A DNA stretch of 64,000 nucleotides from Streptomyces violaceorubidus (GTDB taxonomy: Bacteria; Actinomycetota; Actinomycetes; Streptomycetales; Streptomycetaceae), in NCBI RefSeq assembly GCF_000717995.1, contig NZ_JODM01000032.1:12841-76840 (forward strand), read 5' to 3'. Made by a program: the position numbers and the translations under genes. Within the stretch, counting starts at the first letter, position 1, and the number at the start of each line of letters is the position of its first letter. Positions 59,332 to 64,000 of the stretch are shown in pieces. Below the pieces are notes generated by a model. That model ran no database searches and was not told where the DNA came from. It was given only the letters and a program-made list of their open reading frames with translations.

Positions 59332-60288
59332 TCAGGCCGCATCGCGCTGAGCGGCGGGGGACTGGGTGAGCGCCAGGTAGACGTCGTCGAGCGACGGCTC
59401 CTTGACCGTGAGCCGGTCGGCCTCCGCGCCCACCGCGTCCAGTGCCCGTACGACGTCGGCGACGGCGGCCGACGTGTCCACCCGCGCCGTCAGGGTGCGC
59501 CGTTCGGCGTCCACATGGGTACGGAAACCGGCCGCCACCAGGGACGCCTCCGCCGTGGACAGGTCGCCCTCCCGGCCGAGCACGACCTCGACCGCGCGGT
59601 GGCCGAGATCGGCCTTGAGCCGTTCGCTGGTGCCCGAGGCGACCACACGGCCCTTCGCCAGCACCGTGATCCAGTCGGCGAGCCGGTCGGCCTCGTCCAG
59701 GTACTGGGTGGTCAGGAGCACCGTCGTGCCGTCCGACACCAGGGCCTCCACCGTCTCCCACAGGGCGATCCGGGTCGACGGGTCCAGCCCCGTCGTCGGT
59801 TCGTCGAGGAACAGCACGTCCGGCCGCCCGACCAGGCTGGCCGCCAGGTCCAGACGACGGCGCATGCCGCCGGAGTAGGTGCGGGACGGCTGGTGGGCGG
59901 CACCGGTCAGGTCGAACTGCTCGATCAGCGCCGTCGCCCTGGCCGCCGCCTCACGCCGGCCGGCGCCGAGCAGCCGCCCGATCAGCACCAGGTTGCCGAA
60001 CCCGGTCAGATGCTCGTCCACCGAGGCGTACTGCCCGGTGACACCGATCCGGGAGCGGACCTCCGCGCCCTGCGACAGGACGTCGTACCCGGCGACACTG
60101 ACCGTGCCGGCCGTCGGCCGCGAGACCGTCGTGAGGATGTTCACCAGGGTCGTCTTGCCGGCCCCGTTGTGTCCGAGCAGCCCCAGCACGCGGCCGCGCG
60201 CCACGTCGAGGTCCACGCCGTCCAGGGCGTGGACCTCGCCGAAGCTCTTGCGCACCCCGGTCGCCCGGATCATGGCCGTGTCGCTCAA
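59332..60288 (-). CDS. DrrA-like ABC transporter ATPase
   Basis: 318 residues from TTG 60288, whose AGGA lies six bases upstream and which overlaps the mbtH stop (TTGA); ATG 60273 is the alternative. Walker A is [11 protein letters not shown], the signature [13 protein letters not shown], Walker [14 protein letters not shown], and the switch His is in LLTTQYLD region. It also has the DrrA-type C-terminal domain. With the permease it should export the peptide made by the adjacent NRPS. Confidence 0.92.
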   Translation of the reverse strand: MSDTAMIRATGVRKSFGEVHALDGVDLDVARGRVLGLLGHNGAGKTTLVNILTTVSRPTAGTVSVAGYDVLSQGAEVRSRIGVTGQYASVDEHLTGFGNLVLIGRLLGAGRREAAARATALIEQFDLTGAAHQPSRTYSGGMRRRLDLAASLVGRPDVLFLDEPTTGLDPSTRIALWETVEALVSDGTTVLLTTQYLDEADRLADWITVLAKGRVVASGTSERLKADLGHRAVEVVLGREGDLSTAEASLVAAGFRTHVDAERRTLTARVDTSAAVADVVRALDAVGAEADRLTVKEPSLDDVYLALTQSPAAQRDAA

Positions 60289-60512
60289 GCCGGTTCCTGA
60301 CCGGCGTCCGCCATGGCGGCCACCAGGCTCTTGGGCCGCATGTCCGTCCAGTGCTCGTTGATGTAATCCAGGCACGCCTGCCGGTCCGTCTCCGCCAGGG
60401 CCACCGTCCAGCCCGCGGGCACCTCGGCGAACGACGGCCACAGGGAGTGCTGTCCCTCGTCGTTGACCAGGACGAGGTAGGTGGCTTCCGGGTCCTCGAA
60501 CGGGTTGCTCAT
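60285..60512 (-). CDS. mbtH: MbtH-like protein
   Basis: 75 residues from ATG 60512, overlapping the NRPS stop (ATGA). The MbtH core is complete: [33 protein letters not shown] and [11 protein letters not shown]. MbtH proteins bind and activate NRPS adenylation domains. The coupling suggests it serves the A-domain encoded immediately upstream. Confidence 0.96.
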   Translation of the reverse strand: MSNPFEDPEATYLVLVNDEGQHSLWPSFAEVPAGWTVALAETDRQACLDYINEHWTDMRPKSLVAAMADAGQEPA

Positions 60513-63500
60513 GATGCTGTCCTTCCTAGGGGTCGCTCTTGTGACAGATGACGTTCGAGGACCTCGGCGACGGCCGCGACCGAGCCCGGCGCGATCATCA
60601 GGTCCTCGTGGGAGTGGTCGATGACGTGCTCGGTGATCCCGCCCGAGACGAACGGCCGCCAGGCGTCGGCGCGGAACGCGTCACCGCGGGCGGCGGACTC
60701 CTCGGCGGCGAAGAAGAGCACGTCCCCGGCGAACGTGCCGAGCGCGGGATTGCGCGCCAGCCGGGAGCTGTTGACGTACACCCGGACCGCCGTGGCGATG
60801 TCGCCGCCCGGCAGGTGCCCCAGCGGATGCCCCTTCGCCCTCAGCTCCGCCAGGATCGACTCCTCCTGCTCCGGATCCACGTTCTCCACGTCGAAGCCGA
60901 GGTCCTCGCTGATCAGCGCGATGGTCTGGGCGGCGTCACGCTCCAGGCCGGCGTCCGTGCGCGCCGCCGCGGGCGGGTAGGCGTCCACCACGGCGAGCAG
61001 CTCCACCCGCCCGCCCGTCTCCTGCAACCGGGTCGCGACACGGTGCGCGAGCAGCCCGCCCATGGACCAGCCCAGGAGCCGGAACGGCCCCTCGGGCCAC
61101 ACCTCCCGGATCCGCGCGCAGTAGTCGTCGACCATCTCGTCGAGGGTCGCGGCGGGCACGTCCTGATGGAGCAGCCCGCGCGCCTGGAGGGCGTACACCG
61201 GCAGCGACTCGGGCAGCCGGGCGGCCAGCCGGCCGTAGCACCAGCCCAGACCGAGCGCCGGGTGGAAGCAGAACAGCGGCACGTCGTCACCGCCCGAGCG
61301 CAGCGGCAGCAGCACCGAGAAGGACTCCTTGCTGCCCCCGGCGTCCATGTGCTTGAGCAGGCCGGCGACCGTCGGAGCCTGGAACAGGTCCCGGATGGAG
61401 ACCCGAAGTCCCAGGGTCCGGCGGATGGCGCCGATCAGCCGGGTCGCCAGCAGCGAGTGACCGCCGAGCGCGAAGAAGCTGTCCTCGGTCCCGACCCGCT
61501 CCCGGCCCAGCGCCCGCGCGAACAGCGAGCACAGGATCTGCTCCTGGGGCGTCACGGCGGCGCCGCGCCCCTCGCCCGCGGGATCCGGCGCCGGAAGCGC
61601 CTCGCGGTCCAGCTTGCCGTTGGGGGTCAGCGGCAGCGCGTCCAGCAGCACCACCGCCGGGACCATGTACTCGGGCAGCTCCGCGGCGACCCGCTCACGC
61701 AGCTCCGCGGCGGTCGGCCGCTCCGTCGGCACCGGGACGACGTACGCCACCAGCCGCTTGTCGCCCGGCACGTCCTCGCGCACCAGGACCGCGGCCTGAC
61801 CGACCCCCGCGGTACCGGCGACGACCGTCTCCACCTCCGCCGGCTCCACCCGGAAGCCGCGGATCTTCACCTGGTCGTCCGACCGGCCGACGAACTCCAG
61901 GCGGCCCGCCCGGCCCCAGCGCACCAGGTCGCCCGTGCGGTACATCCGGTCGCCGGGTGCCCCGAACGGGTCGGCGACGAACCGCTCCGCCGACGCCCCC
62001 GGCCGCCCGGCGTACCCGCGGGCCAGACCCGCGCCCGCGATGTACAGCTCCCCGGTGACGCCGGGGGGCAGCGGCCGCAGCCGCCGGTCCAGGACGTACA
62101 CCCGCGTGTTGTCCAACGGACGGCCCAACGGCAGACCGCCGGACGCCCGGTAGGGCGCGCGCACCGGATGCCCGACCGCGCAGAGCGTGATCTCCGTCGG
62201 CCCGTACAGATGCCGGACCGTGGTGTCCGGCGCCGCGGCGAGCACCCGCTCGACGGCCCGCGCGGACACGACGTCACCGCCGGTGAGCACCTCGCGCAGC
62301 AGCCCGAAGCAGTCGACCAGTTCCTCGGCCATCACCCGGAACAGCCCGGCCGTCAGATGCAGGTGGGTGATGCCGCGCTCACGCACCAGGCCGTCCAGCG
62401 CCACCGCGTCCAGCGGGCCCGGCGGGGCGACCACCACACACGCGCCGCGCAGCAGCGGCACCCAGACCTCGTAGACGGAGATGTCGAAGGCGTGCGGGGC
62501 GTGCATCAGCACCCGGTCGCCCGGACCGACCTCCCAGCCTCGGTCGGCCGCCAGTTCCACCACGTCCCGGTGGGTGACGGCCACCCCCTTCGGGGTGCCG
62601 GTCGAGCCGGAGGTGTACATCACGTAGGCCAGCTGGTCCGGGTGCACCGCGGCGCCGGCCCGCCCGGTGGACGCCCCGGGCGCCGCGGCCCCGTTCCTGT
62701 CCCTGCCCCTGTCCCTGTCGCTGTCCCCGTCCCTGTCCCTGTCCCTGTCTTCGTCTTCGTCGGCGACGAGCACCGCGGTGCCAGCGACACGCTGCTCGGC
62801 CACCAGTTCGTGGCCGGCCAGGGCGCGGTCGGTGACGAGGACGGGGGCCCCGGCCTCGGCGAGCACGGACCGCATCCGCGCCGTCGGGTACCCGGTGTGC
62901 AGCGGCACGTACACACCACCGGCCCGCGCCACCGCCAGCAGCGTCGCCACCAGGTCGGCCGAGCGTTCCAGCAGCAGGGCGACCGGCGTCTCGGCCCCGA
63001 CGCCCAGCGCCCGCAGTCGGACGGCCAGCCGTTCGGCGCGCGCGTCCAGCTCCGCGTAGGTCCAGCGGACCTGCCCGCACTCGACGGCCACGGCACCGGG
63101 CGTCCGGGCCGCGTGCAGCGCGAACAGCTCCGGAAGGCTGCCCCCGGGCACGGGCGCCGCGGTGGCGTTCCACTCCCGCAGGACCCGTTGCCGTTCGGCG
63201 TCCGAAAGCAGCTCGAAGTCCTCGACCCGCCCCTCCGGGTCCCCGGCCGCCGCCGCCAGCAGGCGCAGCAGCCGGTCCACCAGGTCCGTGACGGTCCCGC
63301 GCTCGAACAGGTCGAGGCTGTACTCGAGCTGGGAGGCGATGCCCACCGGCTCCCCGGCCGCCGAATACCGCTCGCTCATCACGAAGTTCAGGTCGAACTT
63401 GGCCGTCCCGGCCCGCACCGGCTGTCCCTCGGCGGTCAGCCCCGGCAGCTCCAGGACGGCGCCGCCGTCCCCGGTGTTCCAGCTCAGGGCGGTCTGGAAG

Positions 63501-64000
63501 AGGGGGTGCCGGGCCAGCGCCCGTGCCGGGTTGAGGATCTCGACGAGCCGCTCGAAGGGCACGTCCTGCTGCGCGAAGGCCTCCAGGTCGGTGCGCCGCA
63601 CCCGGTCGAGCAGTTCCGAGAAACGCGGGTTGCCCGACACGTCCGTGCGCAGCACCATCGTGTTGACGAAGAAGCCGACCAGGTCCTCCGTGGCCGCGTC
63701 CGTGCGCCCCGCCACCGGCGTGCCGATCGGGATGTCGGTACCGGCCCCGGACCGCGACAGCAGCACCGCCAGCGCGGCCTGCACCACCATGAACACGGTG
63801 ACGTGCTGCCGAGCGGCCAGGGCGCGCAGGGCTTCGTGCAGCTCGGCCGGGACGTCGAACTCGACCACGTCCCCCCGGAAGGTGGGCAGCGCGGGGCGGC
63901 TGCGGTCGGTCGGCAGGTCCAGTTCCTCGGGGAGGTCTTGGAGTTGTTCGCGCCAGTGGGTGAGTTGGCGGGTGATGGGTGAGTGGGGGTCGTCCTCGGT
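60509..64000 (-). CDS. Terminal NRPS module, C-A-T-TE, truncated at the window end
   Basis: The frame is open to base 64000, so 1163 residues are visible and the protein continues upstream. Order: the end of a condensation domain ([19 protein letters not shown] onward); adenylation domain (motifs [46 protein letters not shown]); thiolation site [14 protein letters not shown]; type I thioesterase with [10 protein letters not shown], an Asp in VVDAYPP and HSHEDLM. The A-pocket reads D-I-Y-H-L-G-L-L-C-K, close to 4-hydroxyphenylglycine. A charged Asp/Arg repeat interrupts the A-domain. The TE shows this is the last module, so the peptide should end in an Hpg-like residue. Confidence 0.95.
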   Translation of the reverse strand, partial: TEDDPHSPITRQLTHWREQLQDLPEELDLPTDRSRPALPTFRGDVVEFDVPAELHEALRALAARQHVTVFMVVQAALAVLLSRSGAGTDIPIGTPVAGRTDAATEDLVGFFVNTMVLRTDVSGNPRFSELLDRVRRTDLEAFAQQDVPFERLVEILNPARALARHPLFQTALSWNTGDGGAVLELPGLTAEGQPVRAGTAKFDLNFVMSERYSAAGEPVGIASQLEYSLDLFERGTVTDLVDRLLRLLAAAAGDPEGRVEDFELLSDAERQRVLREWNATAAPVPGGSLPELFALHAARTPGAVAVECGQVRWTYAELDARAERLAVRLRALGVGAETPVALLLERSADLVATLLAVARAGGVYVPLHTGYPTARMRSVLAEAGAPVLVTDRALAGHELVAEQRVAGTAVLVADEDEDRDRDRDGDSDRDRGRDRNGAAAPGASTGRAGAAVHPDQLAYVMYTSGSTGTPKGVAVTHRDVVELAADRGWEVGPGDRVLMHAPHAFDISVYEVWVPLLRGACVVVAPPGPLDAVALDGLVRERGITHLHLTAGLFRVMAEELVDCFGLLREVLTGGDVVSARAVERVLAAAPDTTVRHLYGPTEITLCAVGHPVRAPYRASGGLPLGRPLDNTRVYVLDRRLRPLPPGVTGELYIAGAGLARGYAGRPGASAERFVADPFGAPGDRMYRTGDLVRWGRAGRLEFVGRSDDQVKIRGFRVEPAEVETVVAGTAGVGQAAVLVREDVPGDKRLVAYVVPVPTERPTAAELRERVAAELPEYMVPAVVLLDALPLTPNGKLDREALPAPDPAGEGRGAAVTPQEQILCSLFARALGRERVGTEDSFFALGGHSLLATRLIGAIRRTLGLRVSIRDLFQAPTVAGLLKHMDAGGSKESFSVLLPLRSGGDDVPLFCFHPALGLGWCYGRLAARLPESLPVYALQARGLLHQDVPAATLDEMVDDYCARIREVWPEGPFRLLGWSMGGLLAHRVATRLQETGGRVELLAVVDAYPPAAARTDAGLERDAAQTIALISEDLGFDVENVDPEQEESILAELRAKGHPLGHLPGGDIATAVRVYVNSSRLARNPALGTFAGDVLFFAAEESAARGDAFRADAWRPFVSGGITEHVIDHSHEDLMIAPGSVAAVAEVLERHLSQERPLGRTAS
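62695..62761 (-). repeat. Hexanucleotide repeat (CCTGTC-like) inside the A-domain
   Basis: About nine tandem hexamers, mostly CCTGTC with variants, run from 62695 to 62761 on the plus strand. On the coding strand they give an alternating Asp-Arg tract followed by Asp/Glu, between the A2 and A3 core motifs. The unit is a multiple of three, so copy changes keep the frame. Confidence 0.88.

Noticed and set aside
60548..63982. 1144-residue plus-strand open frame
   Set aside because: Antisense to the NRPS; no recognisable domains and His/Gly/Arg-rich shadow composition.
60509..64000. Naming the NRPS as the enduracidin or ramoplanin synthetase
   Set aside because: Only one terminal module is visible. 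The Hpg-like code and TE fit those clusters but also other Hpg peptides, so I do not assign the product.

Overview
The window is high-GC DNA with the gene style of a Streptomyces chromosome: GGAGG-type ribosome binding sites, many GTG/TTG starts, ATGA and GTGA overlaps, a whiE-type spore-pigment cluster, a conservon, NHEJ genes and almost no TTA codons. The order sucA, sensor kinase/response regulator, spermidine-synthase-like gene, lon matches, as I remember it, the core region around SCO5281-SCO5285 of S. coelicolor. No rRNA, tRNA, insertion sequence or CRISPR array was seen.

Bases 1-3159 hold a truncated Clp_N-domain gene, a PadR regulator co-transcribed with a DUF4097 protein behind a CGATATATCG palindrome, and a small acidic protein. 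Bases 3260-15039 form a long plus-strand block that looks like a biological-conflict or signalling locus. It encodes a Trypco1-type protein, a trypsin-like protease with a VMAP-type C-terminus, a MoxR-type AAA+ ATPase carrying a TTA codon, a SAV_2336-type vWA-like protein, a small FxsA-like peptide, a stand-alone HExxH peptide-modification enzyme and an FxsT-type TIR-like/NB-ARC/TPR protein. No radical SAM maturase is present, so the FxsA/HExxH pair is the best candidate here for an unusual peptide-modification system.

Bases 15128-27022 are mostly housekeeping: sucA/kgd, a two-component pair, a spermidine-synthase-like enzyme, lon behind an HspR (HAIR) operator, a secreted GH25 lysozyme, a MarR regulator and a PP2C-like phosphatase. 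Bases 27476-34030 are a conservon (cvnABCD) followed by a styrene/indole monooxygenase-like flavoprotein. CvnA ends in a long disordered tail with a 174-bp tandem duplication.

Bases 34146-50486 are a mosaic of cell-envelope and accessory genes: an NlpC/P60 hydrolase, TetR plus an AurF-like diiron oxygenase, a Uma2 nuclease, a PBP/RodA pair, an SH3-like secreted protein, a lipoprotein fused operonically to a sensor kinase with no response regulator, a dual-specificity phosphatase, a NERD-like protein, divergent ligD-polymerase and ku genes, a DUF4142 protein, a PPOX flavoprotein and a DUF3152 metalloprotease-like protein.

Bases 50733-58349 are the whiE spore-pigment cluster (ORFI-VII on the minus strand, ORFVIII divergent). 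It is bounded by two strong hairpins. From 58464 to the window end a minus-strand operon encodes a terminal NRPS module (C-A-T-TE), MbtH and a DrrAB-like ABC transporter. The A-domain pocket reads DIYHLGLLCK, very close to the 4-hydroxyphenylglycine code, so the product should be a peptide whose last residue is Hpg-like.
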